A DNA stretch of 64,000 nucleotides, taken from the NCBI GenBank assembly GCA_916613615.1, contig OU744730.1, forward strand, positions 22,136,406 through 22,200,405. Direction: 5' to 3'. A program made the position numbers and the translations under genes. This document shows, one piece after another, positions 13,003 through 28,000 of this stretch. The notes under the pieces were generated by a model that searched no databases, was not told where the DNA came from, and was given only the letters and a program-made list of their open reading frames with translations. This stretch comes from Steromphala cineraria. Lineage: Eukaryota; Mollusca; Gastropoda; Trochida; Trochidae. The first letter of the stretch is position 1. Every line of letters starts with the position of its first letter.

Positions 13003-16000
13003 CTGTAATATATACATTGAACAGGTCTCAAATTGGATCCAAATTATTAAGATTGTGAAAGAACAATCTTTTTTTTCTAAATTGTTGAGAGATATGTGAT
13101 ATTATGTATATTATATATATGATTGGATATGATGATGTAAAATACTGTTGTGTTGATACATATATTCTATCATGAACAGAGATAACAAATATCTTTGATT
13201 ATTATTCACAATTTCAAATCATATTCAAGATATATTTAGCAGCTTTATTATTTTTATCCCACCGGTATGTAATACCGTGGGATATAGTCATCACCCTGTC
13301 CGTCTGTATGTCCGTCCGTAATCATTTCGTTTTCGGAGCAGAACTCAAAAACTGGTCCACATCTTTCTGAAACTTTACATGTGTATTGCCCACCTACTGA
13401 AGTGGTGCGTTTTGATATTTTCACATTTCTGAAAATTTTATTTTTTATTATTTCCATGGAAACAGCTCTTATTTGGACTCAGTTCATGAAAGGTTTCGTT
13501 TCATATATATTAGCTTATACTATTATGAACCTTGCTCGAAAAAATTTACAATTATCTTTCAAAGGTTTCCATCTTACGATCATGTGGAACTGGTGGGATA
13601 TGTCATCTTCTGATGACTCTTGTTTAAATAAACAGTCCGTTTTAAAAAATATAAATATTTCACTAAAAATGACAGGTTTTGATCACAACTTCGTTTAAAT
13701 GGTGCGTTAAAACATCAACAACAATCTACTTTAAGTGTTCATTTCTTTGACATAATCAAACATAGATATACATGACGGCATATCTCGGCTATGTCTCATC
13801 ATCACTAAACTTGCTTTATTCTCTGGCTATTGTAAGTCATGCTGCATTGAAAAATAAATTTGCCTTGAGTTTGGCACAATAAACATCAAGATCAACAAGA
13901 TTTGAGAAAGGTGTGTAAAGTTCAGTAACAGTCCTCTGATAGGTTTTCCAAATGCAAGGCTGATACTATCCCATCTTCCTACGAACTGTCATTTTATGCC
14001 TTGCTGCAGACCCTTTACTTTTCTGTGCTGCTATAGTGCCCCTACAGACTAGAGAGCAAGCACAGACAACTCAAGGGTCAGCAGCAAGGCGTAAAACTGA
14101 CAGTTCAGAAACTGGTGTTTTTTAGTTTTGCATAGGAAGATGATACTAGCCAGGGATTGAATCTTTCACAAGATCTGCCTTGCTTGTCTGATTGCTCACT
14201 GACCTAATAGTGAACTCCATCTTGGTGGAGCCCACACACTTGAATGGTCCATCCACCGTCACCTTACAGGACTTGAGCGGGACGTCAAGCGGGTTTTTGA
14301 AGGAAATGTCAACCTTGATGGTTTCATCCTTCTTGCATGATTTAGGGCCCTGTGATGAAAGAAACTCATATTGATCATTAGTAGATTCTGAGGGATTCAG
14401 TTGATTAAAATCGGCCTAGTTCCAAGGAATAAAAGTTATATACTCTATCAAGAATTGAACTTGTTATTTCAAAAGGCCCTCTCCACTGAGTCCGACCGCA
14501 GCCCGATAGGTTTCATGTCCTTACATTTACTCAGCTAACCAATCACAAACCGCCGGCAAAAGCCTTCAGGCAAGTAACTCCTCTTAACTATGCTTTGAAC
14601 ATGATCACTGCTAGCATTCTTATAAGCGAGATTATGTGATTGGTTCGCTGTGTTTCAACTGCCCTTAACTGGTAAAAAACGTGAGGTACAGGGGTGTGGT
14701 CAGATCTAGTATAGAGGTAGTCATATCTCTGTAGAGTTGATATTACAAATATTTTATTCCTTGTAACTAGGCCGATTTGAATAAGACTGCTGAGGGATGA
14801 ATAATTAATTAACTATTTGTTCACAACACAATCACAAAGTATTGAATACAATGTTAAGCAAAATTTTCTTGACATGAGCTTATGAAGAAGAAATAACAAC
14901 ATAATTTCCTTTCAACATAATTAATTACCCGGTAAGTATTCATTTCATCTATGTTCAAAAATAAAGACTGACCTTGACTTCAAGGTCAGGCCTCCTCAGA
15001 CGGAAGTCATACTCTTCGGTGACCACATGGTCGTTCTCTTTGAACTCAGCGACAGCCTTCACTTCAAAGTTGAATCCATATTGGGGTTTAGCGTTAGCGT
15101 TCTTCTGCGTCACTTTTATCTTGAACTTTTCGGCTTTGAAATACAGAAGTTACTACAGTGTTACCATTGAAATCAAAATTGTCATTCAGTTACATCAACG
15201 TATTTCTTTCTGCATTGTTCCTACAATATCCTGGTAATTATCAAACCACTGTTCATAACACTAACAGACTACAGGTGCCATATTCATGTTTACACATACA
15301 TTGATGTAACATGATAGAAAATTATAAGTTGTCAAAATTACATAAAAACATAGATAATAGTATCTCCTCCCCTAGTTCAAAAATGAAAATCCCTGAAGAG
15401 GATTTAATTTTATTTCATATCAATGATTATTTTTAACGATTGTAGAGTAGATGGTAGTCATAGAATAATGATGACCCCCTTTTGAAAATCAGTTATAGTT
15501 TCAAGCCGTTTCCCTGTTGACGATATCTGAATTGGACCCTGAACTTTAGCGGTTGGCAGCTATTGGGATACTCACTTTCCCCTGGGCTAAGTTTGATGTC
15601 TTCAAACTTCTCCTCTGCTGCGAAGTCAGTATGCGGGGCATCGAAGTACGTCTTGTACAGGACCTTGGCCTCCAGGGTCATAGTGCGGGTCTCCTTGCCG
15701 CGGTTCTTCACTTTGATGATGAAGCCGAAATCATTGCCCACAAAGACCTCCTCCTCTTCCTCCTCGATTTCTATGTCCACCGGCTATGATAAGATATACA
15801 TGTATATAATATTATATTTGATTAATAAGAACAAAAATTACTCAAAACTGAAATTATTTTGTTTGTCAAAATCCATATAATTTTTTTGCATCTGAAGTGA
15901 TAAGTCTCGAGATTTTTAAACAAACTCTTGTTTAACCTATTGTAAAACTTCCTAATTTGTGATAACTATAAAACTCTGGCATCTCAGGATAACATTTGTG

Positions 16001-19000
16001 TGCAAGGAAGATATAAAGGCTTTCCAGTTTTCTTGAACGGTTACAGGAACAAAGGAAAAGTTCAATGCAAGTCCAACATGTTCAATCATCTGCCCATCCT
16101 CATATGCTCGCTCTCCCTGGTGAGTAGTGCAAAGTACATATTGAGTATTTTCTATAATTTTGCAACTCTGGTATTAAACAGAATATTTTATAATTGTCCT
16201 TGACACACTATGTGTACAACACTCATGCCTAAAATCACTAAAACCAAATTCAGTGTAACGGTGAAAGGTCTAGTGAAAGGTCTAGTAGATGGTCAGCCGA
16301 CCTTTCTGCGACCTATGACCCTCTAATGTTATACATGCGAAGACAGACTATTGTTGCTTGGTAAGATGAATTCTGATTGGTCAATTTGATACGTGGGCTG
16401 ACGTGACCCTCTACTAGACCTTTCTAGACTCAATATCAGAGTAAAACGGGTAATATTGAGGCTAGGTTTACTTAGACTGGTGCAATGTGACCCAGACCGG
16501 TAGGTAGACGGGGGATTCGTAGATAGATTTAACAATTGATGATAAGTAGTATTCCTACAATTGTTATTATTATGTCTTCTACTAATTCACCTACAGCCTA
16601 ACCATAACGTTTGTATAAACGATCAAGGTTCTACTGTATATCCTTCGCTCTTGCTTGAGAAATACTAAGTTTAAGTCCCTCGTGTCGTAAAATAGTATTT
16701 AATCTATGTTTATATAATATTCTTTATAAAAAATATATATAATGCTTACCTCCTCCTCTTCACACTCATGATCACTCTCATCATCATCATCACACCCGCA
16801 CATCTGACGGAACTTCCGGCTTGTCTTCCGGTAGATGTCTCGCTCTTCCTCCGAACCTGCATCAACAATTAATTGTCATCGTCCTTGCATAATGCTTGGA
16901 AACTGCTTCCGCTAATGCTGTCAATATTGTGCTTGTGGAATGCATAGATTTCGTCAAATATTTCAAAATATACTTTTTAAATGTTGTGTGACTTCTTTGA
17001 AGATTCTTGTGGAGTTTTAGGTCATGAAGAAAGAAGGTAGATTTATTGATTAACAATTTCTTTTCTTTTTGTAACTAAAGCAACATTTATCAAACATACA
17101 CATAATGGGCATTAATCTACCTTCAAGGAACTTGTATTGTATTGTAAGATCCTGAAATTGGTTTCTCCCTAGTGTATTATTTCTGGTCGGTTGATGTAGG
17201 CCTATCCACAGTTCAGATGCTAAGATCTACCTTCAGGAACTTGTATTTAGGAGATAAACCTAGTGTGTTAGCAAAACGATCTGAAATGATTGATGATTGA
17301 AATGGATCTTGCATCTAATCTACCTTCAGGGTACTTGTACTGGTCAGTGAGATCCTCCCTCTCCATATCATCTCCCCCCGTGAAGAACCTGAGGAAACTG
17401 CCCATGGTGGAACTGGTGTATGGCTCGCCTGTTGGTTTGTGGGTGCTGATACACTTCCCTACACTGTGGGATAAACATGCACATTGGTTACTTTTTAGAA
17501 ACAATTCTTGCTGCTTAAGTATTTGCATGAAGTTATATACAGGAGAAGATAATATTATAAAATACAATGTTTCCATAACATATCTCATACATCTTATTCC
17601 AAGCATCATAATCTATCCGTACACTATACATAATGTCATGCCATAATATTACCGGTACCATATCGTTTCATCGAATTCCATACACGACACAACCTCACAC
17701 CCATATATAAGTTTTAATGTAATGTAACCAAAATCTTTGATTCTTTGCACTAGCTCCGAATATAGGAAATATTTCAAAATACAAAAATCTGGGTTTTTTA
17801 AACAAAGCAGGACCCTCTTATATTCTAGATCTAATAGCTCACTATGTTCCAGGAAGGACAATACGATCTTTACAACAGCTGTTTTAAACCGTTCCCAGCT
17901 ACAATTTAAATTGTTTTGGACCAAAATCATTCCCATTTGCTGCTCAGAAACGTCTCAAGACCCATGCAACTTCTCCTTACATACAAATAACGTTTCTGCC
18001 ACGTTTCATTGTATATAGTTGTATTTGTGCACAAGAAGCGCTTTGAGCATGACTATGTGTTGTGGGTATAGCGCTATATGAATATGCTACTAATACTTTT
18101 GACATACACAGTGACTTTTGACCTGATTACATCAATAGAATCCAAGAAGTCATCCTGTCTCAGTGTACGAACGTTACGCTAACTCCACTAATCTGTACCC
18201 TGGGCTCAGAAGTTAGATTCGCTCGCGCGGCCTGACTTGGGATATAGCCAATCAGATCATTTTCTCGTTGAAATTTTATCGAGAAGGTGGTGAGAAAATA
18301 ATTTGATTGGCTGCCCAAGTCAGGCCGCGCGAGCGAATCCAACTTCTGGGCCCAGGGTACAGATTAGTGGAGTTACCGTAACGTTCGTACCCTGTGACAG
18401 GGTGACAAGAAGTATAACGATAGCACGCACATGTTCTTCTGGCGCTTGGTCTCTGTCAGACGTCCCGTGTCCGGGTCCTCCTTCCACTGCACCTTGTCAG
18501 CGTTCACCTCCGCGAACACGAAGGGGGTGTCGTACCCGACATCGATGTGACCAGCCTTGATGGCGATCACTGGGGCGGGACCGCAACAGTACACACCTGT
18601 GGGTGGAGCCAGTCGTTGGGGTAGAGGTATTCACACATTTGGGGGTGGTATGTTAGTTGATCGGGACAGAACCAAATATATCAGACAAAAAAATGCATAC
18701 GGTGATGCAAAATGTGTCGGTTGAATTAATCATGTTGTCACCTATGTCGGTGGAGAAGAATTTACGTTGTGATTTTATGATATTTGGAGGTTGAACCGTA
18801 CACCTCAGTAAATAACAAAATTCGAAGATGAATCTTATATTGAGGTCTAATCATAAATGTTTAAATTGAAGCCAACATTACGAAGTCGAATCGAATCATC
18901 TATGTTTAAGTTGAATAAAAAATGTTGAGGGGGAGAGATATATGTTTAAGTTTTATCAAACATGTTGAAGGCGTATACATGCAGAAGTTGAATTAAACTT

Positions 19001-22000
19001 GTTGGCTTGATCCAATACATAAATGTCAGAATCGAATCGAGGTCGAAACATACACATATGTTGAAGTTGAAGGATACATTTTGTAGTTGAAGCACATTTT
19101 TCGCAGGGTAAACTCATACATGTGTGTGAAATTTGAATCAACCTCTTTGGTGTAGAATCATGCGTATCCAAACATACACACAGCGTTAGAATAATAAAAG
19201 AGTGAAGTCAAATCAAAAACGTGGAAGTCGATTCAAATAATAAGTTCAAATGATACATGTTAGTCGAATGATAAAGGCGGAGGAAAATACCTTTATATTG
19301 AAGTTGAAATGTAGAATAGTTAAACAATGCGTAAGTCGAATAGTGATTGAATCATACATGTTAAAATGGAGTCATGTTGATATAAAATGTTGTATACAAA
19401 TCAAATATGTAGAAGTCGAATGATACATGTATGGAAGTCGAGTTCGATGAATACACGTTGATGTCTAATGTTGAAATTAAATCAAATATGTGGAGATGAA
19501 ATCTTGTACATGTGGAAGTAAAACGTTTCGCGGGGAGGTAAAATCTTATATTTGAAGTTCAAATAATTCACATCGAAGTATAATGTAACTTCAATATTAA
19601 TGGAGTCTATGATTGAAAGTTAAGCCGTTCATGTGAAAGCACTTCAAAGCAGAGACGTTATATTCTGTTATTCAAATCTCTGGTGGATATTAGTTACATC
19701 ATACATGTGTAACTTGAATCAAATCATAACATTGGAGTCGATTCTTACGCCATACACGAGGAAGTCGAATTATACATGTGTAAATCGAATCATACATGTG
19801 AAGGTGAATCATACAAGTGGAAGTTACACCATACACGTTTAATGATAATCATACCTATGGAAATTACACCATACACGTATAATGCTAATCATACATGTGG
19901 AAGTTGCACCATACACGTTTAATGCTAATCATACCTGGGGAAATTACACCATACACGTATAATGCTAATCATACATGTGGAAGTTACACCATACACGTTT
20001 AATGCTAATCATACCTGTGGAAATTACACCATACACGTTTAATGCTAATCATACAGGTTTAAGTTACACCATACACGTTTAATGCTAATCATACCTGTGG
20101 AAGTTACACCATACACGTTTAATGCTAATCATACAGGTATAAGTTACACCATACACGTTTAATGCTTATCATACATGGGGAAGTTACACAATACACGTTT
20201 ACTGCTAATCATACATGTGGAAGTTACACCATACACGTTTAATGCTAATCATACCTGTGGAAGTTACACCATACACGTTTACTGCTAATCATACCTGTGG
20301 AAGTTACACCATACACGTTTAATGCTAATCATACATGTGGAAATTACACCATACACGTGGAAATCGAATCATACATGTGGAAATTACACCATACACGTTT
20401 AATGCTAATCATACATGTGGAAATTACACCATACACGTTTAATGCTAATCATACAGGTTTAAGTTACACCATACACGTTTAACGCTAGTAATACATGTGG
20501 AAATTACACCATACACGTGGAAGTCGAATCATACATGTGTACTATGATCATACAAGTGGAGATCGAATTATTTATGTGAAAATTACATTAAACATGTGGA
20601 AGTCGAATCAAACATGTTGAAGACGATCCGTTCATGTTGGCCTGGGTAGAATAATATACTTTGATGTGACCAAAATCTACACAATCTAAATATAAAAAAA
20701 CAGGACTTATAATATCATACATATCAAACTGTCGATCTAAATATATTTAAATTCGAATGTACCAAAGATACCCTGCACTGTCTGCTACAAAAGCAACTCC
20801 TAGCTTATCGAATGTGTCAAAATTCAACAGGAAATATATTTTTTTCAGTATAATTATCAAATCACAATTTGCTGAAGTATTTTTATTAGAGAGAGACACG
20901 TATCATTCATCAAGCACTGTTATTCAATAGAAGCTTACCGTCACTGTGTTCCTGTGGTGTGGCGTCGATAGCGTTCCATCCATCATATGTCATTCCATCT
21001 GTGTTCAAATTCTGACAGCGGAACCAACACTCATTCCACACATGGAAATTCCTATAATATCAACGGTGTTCAGTGAGAAATAGTATATTAATATTTGAGC
21101 ATTATGGTTGAAAGTGAACATTCATATAGCCAAACGTGATGCAAACAAGGAATTGTAATTATCATTTTCAACTTTTATTGCAAATTTTGAATTTGAAAAA
21201 TGATTTGATGTCCTCGGTCGTAAAATGTTTATGAAAACAAGTCTTATAAATACTCTTGTGACATTCACGTGCAGCTTTGATGATTCTTTTCATTGGCTGT
21301 TGCGTAACCTATTGACTTATCGGATATTTCAATTGGATTACATGTATGTATTTTTATTTTATTTTAACTGTATCTGTTTTATTTTATTATGTGATCATTC
21401 TTTGAGAACTTTGTTTCTTTTGAGCTATTTGTTTGACTGTAAGGGTATGACGTCTATACCAGATGGAGTCACGTTTTTCCTCCACCCATTTCCCAGCGCT
21501 GTTCTTCTTCCTGATGACGTCAACGCTGATTCGCTCCAGGTCCGTGTTATGAGCCGAGCTGTGATTGGTCACACTCCGACAAGGCAGACCAATCGCACGG
21601 CACACTAGAATAAAACATTGTCACATTGCAACATAGTTGAAGAGAGGTTCCACATTAATAATGGTTCCAGTTTTCAAAAGGTAGCTTAGATTCGAAACTG
21701 TAGCTTGTCAATCTAAGACAACAAAAATATATAAGGGTTTCAGGTGGTCCTGATTAGATTCGTTTATTCGTTAAATGAAACAATTATACCCAAAACGCTA
21801 TCAATCTATCTCATCAATGCTACCAACCTGTAGTGGTCACTGCGGAGAAGACCCAGCACTGGCCGAACTTGACCGGTAGTCCTTTGTCCATGTAGCGTTC
21901 TAGGATCTTCACGCTTCCGTTCCAAGATGTCGGCTTCTCTCCTCCTGCATAGTTTCCGCTCCAGTTTCCCCACAGTACGCCATTGTCGTCCGAACTGTTC

Positions 22001-25000
22001 ACCTATAACAGGCATGTTGAATGTTAATGCGGGATTCTGGATAAATTTCTCGTGTAATATTAAAAGATGATTTCAATATCAAAATACGATGAGAAACAAC
22101 AGGCTTCGAAGAAAAATACCACTTATTGGTTACTACAGATGACCAATTAATGCATTGTCAGGTCTTTGGCAGGTCGTCAAATTGAAATTTGCTTTTGTAT
22201 AGAAAACAAAAAATGAAGAGTTATCTCCCCTGGATGTTAAATTTCATTGATAGCTTTGCCAGAGCATACGGAAATGACCGAGGCTTTGCGAACGACTGCT
22301 TTTGAAACGGGGTCGTCGCTTATGGCACAACTAACTTGGGTTGTCTCAATCGGATTTCTACCTTTTCTATCCTATGTATTCGGCTTATTAGAACAGAGGC
22401 TTGCTCGCGTATTGGCTGAATATTAAAGACATGGATATGAAATTCAATATTCTGAAGAATTTAAATTGTTATCTATAGCTACATAAATGGGATTTGACAC
22501 GACTACAAATTGACTAAAAACGACCGTCCTAATTGATAAACACACACACCTACTGCTACGTCATAGAAGGTTGACACGCTCGGGACACGCTTCAGTGACC
22601 ACAGATTCTGTTCGCCGGGGCTAATTGGGCAGTGTATTTAAAAAGCCGCATTTAGGCAGGTTACCGTCCGATTTCGAAAATTCAAAGTTGACTCTAATTC
22701 AAATTGCAAGCCCCTTTTTATGAATCCCGAAAGTGGCCATAGACCATTTCAGTCCCCCTTTAACATGACTTACAATGGTAGAGATGACCCTTGACACGGC
22801 TGCAGGACTGCCCATGCTAGGTTTAGTCGTCCCAAAACCTTTCCTGAGAAGATGCAACGATATGTCCAGGATATCGTCCTCAAACTGGAACAAAAGTTAT
22901 CAATATTAAAAATAGCAGTTTTGTCTTTGGTTCATCGTTGATGAAAGACGACAATTCTTAGTAATGTCTTTATCATCTGCATCTAATGCATATCTGACAT
23001 CTTTTGAAACTGTTATGAAGGTAATGTATGATAGAAATAGACGTTTAAAAATATCTGGAGCCGACTTCTCACCAGTCTAAGTAAACTTAGCCACAATATT
23101 ATCCGTTTCACTCCTATACTGAGTCTAGAAAGGTCTAGTAGAGGGTCGCGTCAACCAACCTTTCTGCGACCTATGACCCTCCAACGTTATACGTGCGAAG
23201 GCAGACTATTGTGGCTAGGTAAGATGACTTCTGATTGGTCAATTCGATACATGGGCTGGCGCGACCCTCTACTAGACCTTTCTAGACTCAATATCGGAGT
23301 TAAACGGGTAATATTGAGGCTAGGTTTACTTAGATTGCAAAAACGTATACATCATTCCACTGCTCTACGATCGACCTAATTATATCGGGAGTATAACGGT
23401 AGGGGTCGGCATTGATCAACTAGGAACCTGAGTGGGTCTGCACATTTATAGAAATGATTTGAATTATTGAAGTGTTGCCACATCAAATCGTTGGTGTCGA
23501 ATCGGACCTAATATAGCTTAGAAACAGCGCTTTAAAGACATATTCTTCGTTGCTCTTCGCGGACGACATTGTGTTGTTAGCTCCGAATGAAGAGAGTCTA
23601 CAGTCTATGTTAAATATTGTCGACCAGTGGTGTTCAAAGTGGCTACTCAAGTGAACATAGATAAAACAAAAGTTATACATTTTCGTCCTAACAGTTTTCA
23701 AGTTACAAGTTTTAAATTTTCGTGTGGAAATGAAGACCTTGAAATAGTAGAAAGGTATAAATATCTAGGTCTGTGGTTTGATGAACACTTAGATTTTCGT
23801 ATGACAGTGAAAGAAATTGCTAAATCAGCAAGTCGAGCTTTATCGTGTTTACAGACTAAATGCATTGAAGCAGGAGGTATGACATATGAGACATTCACGA
23901 AATTGTATGAGACGCTTGTTCAACCAGTATTACTATACGGATCTGCAATATGGGGTACTAAAGAGTACAGCTGCATAAACTCAGTTCAGAATAGAGCTTG
24001 TCGTTTTTTTCTTGGACTCACTCGTTCCACCTCCAATTGTGCAATTCGTGGCGAAATGGGATGGAAAAGTTGTTTGACAAAACAACGTATCGAAATATTT
24101 AGACTCTTCTCCAAAATAACGCTGCAGGAAAATACTATATCAAAGAAAGTGTTCGGTTGGTCACGAAGGAAAAGAAAATCTTGGATCCACAAAGTTACCT
24201 CCCTTGCAGCCAAAATGTCTATTAATATTGATTTTATTAACTCTTCATCAATTAACTGTTTTATGCGCCATGTGAAACACAGATGTAATGTTGTTGACGA
24301 CGAACAGTGGTTCAGCGACCTGTGGAACGACAAAAAACTGCAAAATGGAAATAAATTAAGGACATATAGAAAGTTCAAAAAGGACAGAGTACCAGAAAGT
24401 TATCTATTCTGTTCTATGACAAGATATCAGCGAAAGCTCTTAGCTAAACTACGATGCGGTACCCTCCCATTAAGTATAGAAACCGGCAGATATACCCGAC
24501 CCCCGACACCTCTAGAATCCCGCGTTTGCCCATTCTGTGAACATATCGTCGAAGACGAAGAACATTTTCTGATAGACTGCTCCATGTACGCTGACATTAG
24601 ATACCAACTTTTAAACAATGACCTTTTACCTGATAATTTCATAAACTTCACTTCTACCCAAAAGCTAATAACTGTGATGCAGTGTCCCGGAATTCAGCAG
24701 AACCTAGCTAGCTGTATTGACAAGATGTTCCAGAGAAGAAAAAACTTTAACTGATTTTAAAATGATAATATTATTTTACATCTTAAATAATATATACATA
24801 TATATTTTCATATATAATATCATTTACACATCTTATTATTGCTTTATTTCTTTGTGTATGAATGTGTGTCAACGCGTGTATATATTGTATATTATAATAT
24901 ATGTCTTGTATTAAGACGTATGTATGAAATGTATGAAAATTGAAAAATTGTATGAATGAATCACAGAAATGTAGGAATGCATGAAATGCGTGTCAAATGA

Positions 25001-28000
25001 AATGTATGTACGAATGTATGTGAAAGGTATGAAATTTATGAACAAATGAATTGTATGTATGAATGGATGAAATGAACGAACAAATATATGAAATGTACAT
25101 GCATATATGCACGAAAATCAATGTTTGTTTGCAAGAAATGTATGTATGTTTGTACGAAATGTATTCATGTTTGTAAGAAAGTTTGTATGCAAGTATGTAT
25201 GTATGTATGTATGTATGTATGTATGTATGTATGTATGTATGTATGTATGTATGTATGTATGTATGTATGTATGTGTATGGATGGATGGATGGATAAATAC
25301 TTATATCTGTATATATAAAAATCTATTTTTATAACAGTGTGTATGTATTAGTGTGTATCTTTCATATAATATTATGTAATTTTATTTTATTTTATTTTTT
25401 ATCCCAACATATATGTTGTAACAAATTTATGTTATTTTATTGAATTGTCTCTTATAGCCTTATGGCGGCTTGTGCATTTTATATTTTATCAAATTTATGT
25501 ATGACCTTCTGTATGTACGAGATGAGACACGAATAAACAATTTCTCTCTCTCATATAGACTTTCTTTAAATAATACTTGGGAAATATATGTAGGCATAAA
25601 TGTCTTTTAAACGCTGTATACAAAGGAAAATATGCGCTAATAAGATAGCTATATCTGCACGCACCTGCCCGAAGAACCACGGCTTGGCCCCGATCTTCTT
25701 GTAGCTTCCGGTGTAGACCGCTCCTGCATCGTTCAGAACAGTCTCCTCTCGCCACTTCTCGTCTTCCAAATACACCGCGTCCTCTGCAATGTTTAGATAT
25801 AGACTAACTTGTCTTTCATTTTTTAAGCTCAAATGATTAGAAGATAAAGGTATTACAAATTGTCTAACAAATTTGGAAAAAGGTATAAGAATATATATCG
25901 AGACGTCGCCAAATAATAAAATAAGGACGTTGTCCTTGCACCCTTTCAATAATTATCTACCCTTTTAGCCATTGTATTCCTTTAAGAATGCCTTTTCCCT
26001 AAGATATTTGTAGATTATCTTTTTAACCCTTGGATCCCTGTTGACAATATGTTATTGTCATTTTGTCTAGCTAAGGTTTGGTAAAGTGTTAAAGTTAAAC
26101 ATCTGAGAGTGCGTGGTTTGTGGATTATCTTTTCAACTCTTGGATCCCCGTCAACGATATGTAGGGTTAGATTGGCTATCTGATAGTCTGTCATCCAGAC
26201 CCTAAAGTCAAAATATTAAATTGAAGACCAACCAAGTCTAGAAGAGTATAGCAAGTCTAGATTGATGAGCTCTAAAGTTAAAGCATCTTCGGGGCTCCAT
26301 TTTGTTATAATACATGATTTGTTAAAAAATATTGTCAATATTGAAAAAAAATACTTCTGAGACTAAATGTTAGTCTAGCTATCTGAGGGTTGGTGAAGTA
26401 TCTAAGTTGATATCTCTAGCGAAAGTGAGTTTACCTTTGCACCATGGGTTAAAGAGAATCTTGATCCCTTCTTTTGAGTGGTCATACTGCCACCGGATGT
26501 CTCGTCCACTGACCCGGTCCACTATAGTCCGTATACTGAAGTCCCACTCGCCCACCGGGACTCCGTATGGTACGTAGATATCCAGAGTGAGACTGTTGTC
26601 CTTCTGACCCGTCACACACGCCCCCCACTTCTTAGAGCTTTTCGGGATCTCTATCTCCTTCTCCACAACCTTGAAACAGGCGTTCAGACGGCGGCACGGC
26701 TTGTAGTCGTCACCTGGAGCAAATAGTCCAGGTTTTGTGTGTAGAATTTTTACAAATTGTACAGTCGTGGCGGAGAGGTTATCCCTGGGGATTAAGTTCG
26801 AACCCCAATAAAGACAAAATTAAAAAAAAATAATCTTGGAGCACTGTCTATTCAAATCAGATTGATAATACTCTTTTCTTCAACTCACATGCAACGTTAT
26901 CATACTAATTTAGAAATATCATGGTACAATGATAAAAATATAAAGGGTACCTAATGTATTTTTTCAAATATGAAGTTATTTTATCGAATGGGGTAATTTA
27001 TAGTTCACGTGTGTTATGCACTGTGAAGAATAAGGACGGCTTATCACTGAAACATGTCAATGAGAAAGGGCATAATTCTGAAGTGGGGACTTCTATTTGT
27101 AAAAATTATTTGCAAACGCCACTGTGTAAATGGTAAAAGAAAATTTAAAAAAATAAAAATTCAATTTTAATTACTCGTTCGGGAACTCGCGTTTAAAGAA
27201 TCGTTGCCAGGCATATATGACAAGTGCACATGTCTATAAGATATGCCATTGCTTATGTTTCACTGTATACCAAATTTGACATTTTTCATTTAACTTACCA
27301 AGTCTGAACATAAGAGTGATATCATTCTTCTCGATATCATAGGGCCGGTCAAAATGGATGGTCATCTTGAAGGTATCCCCTCTACGAATGACCAGTTCGG
27401 CCTCTCTCTTCTCGTCGCTTGTCTCATGGACATGCTCCTCCGTGCATTCGTACTGGTCAGTGTGGTGCTTGACCACGTTGTCCTGGATGTGCAGGTCAAC
27501 ATCCTTCACGTGCAGTTTGGTTTCCACCTCCTGTCTGTCCACGACCGGACACTCATCCCTGTCGTCATCAGGCACTTGGGGGACATTCACAAACAGAGGT
27601 CAACATTACTGTATAGTCTGATAGCCAGACTCTAAATAAGATAAAAGCCCAAGCAAGTCTTCAAAGGTTTGAGAGCTCAAATTTAGGCTAAAAATGAAAG
27701 TAACAAATCCATTCTTCTTTTAATTTATTTGATTTGTTTTTCAAATTCTTTATTAATTGATCATTTTAATTCTAAATGTTAGACTGATAACTGTTCGGTG
27801 CACTCTCTAAAAACTGACACACATGGGACTGAGCCATTGGTGTTTTAGATGGATGCCAGGACAGAGGGAGTTCGTTTATGCGACATGTTTGGACTAATAA
27901 AAGGAAAAGCAGTATATTCAGGGCATCGTGGAAGGCATAACTCGGGTATAACTGAGCTGCCTCTGTGGGGAGAGAATGCATGGAACGTTGAATGTATATT

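Larger units (their letters stand above)
23530..25555 (+). mobile_element. 5'-truncated LINE (non-LTR retrotransposon) in TG-A intron 5
   Basis: Holds the reverse transcriptase active-site strand [16 protein letters not shown] at about 23543-23590. After a frameshift near 23645, 23650-24754 is one open frame with [15 protein letters not shown] and a terminal zinc-knuckle-like [18 protein letters not shown]. The 3' region has TATG microsatellite and ends AATAAACAATTTCTCTCTCT, the AATAAA-plus-simple-repeat tail also seen on the second LINE. It is 5' truncated and frameshifted, so inactive. The clade was not assigned. It is antisense to TG-A. Confidence 0.85.

Noticed and set aside
15553..15880. 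Plus-strand frames over TG exons, such as here and at 27354, 38860, 44024
   Set aside because: Antisense shadows of the transglutaminase exons; the minus-strand reading gives family motifs and splice sites.
23627..24754. Treating the reverse transcriptase frame as a working host gene
   Set aside because: The active-site FADD lies in a different frame upstream, and the element is truncated with a LINE-type tail.
25088..25334. Frames of MYVC repeats
   Set aside because: Translation of the TATG microsatellite.
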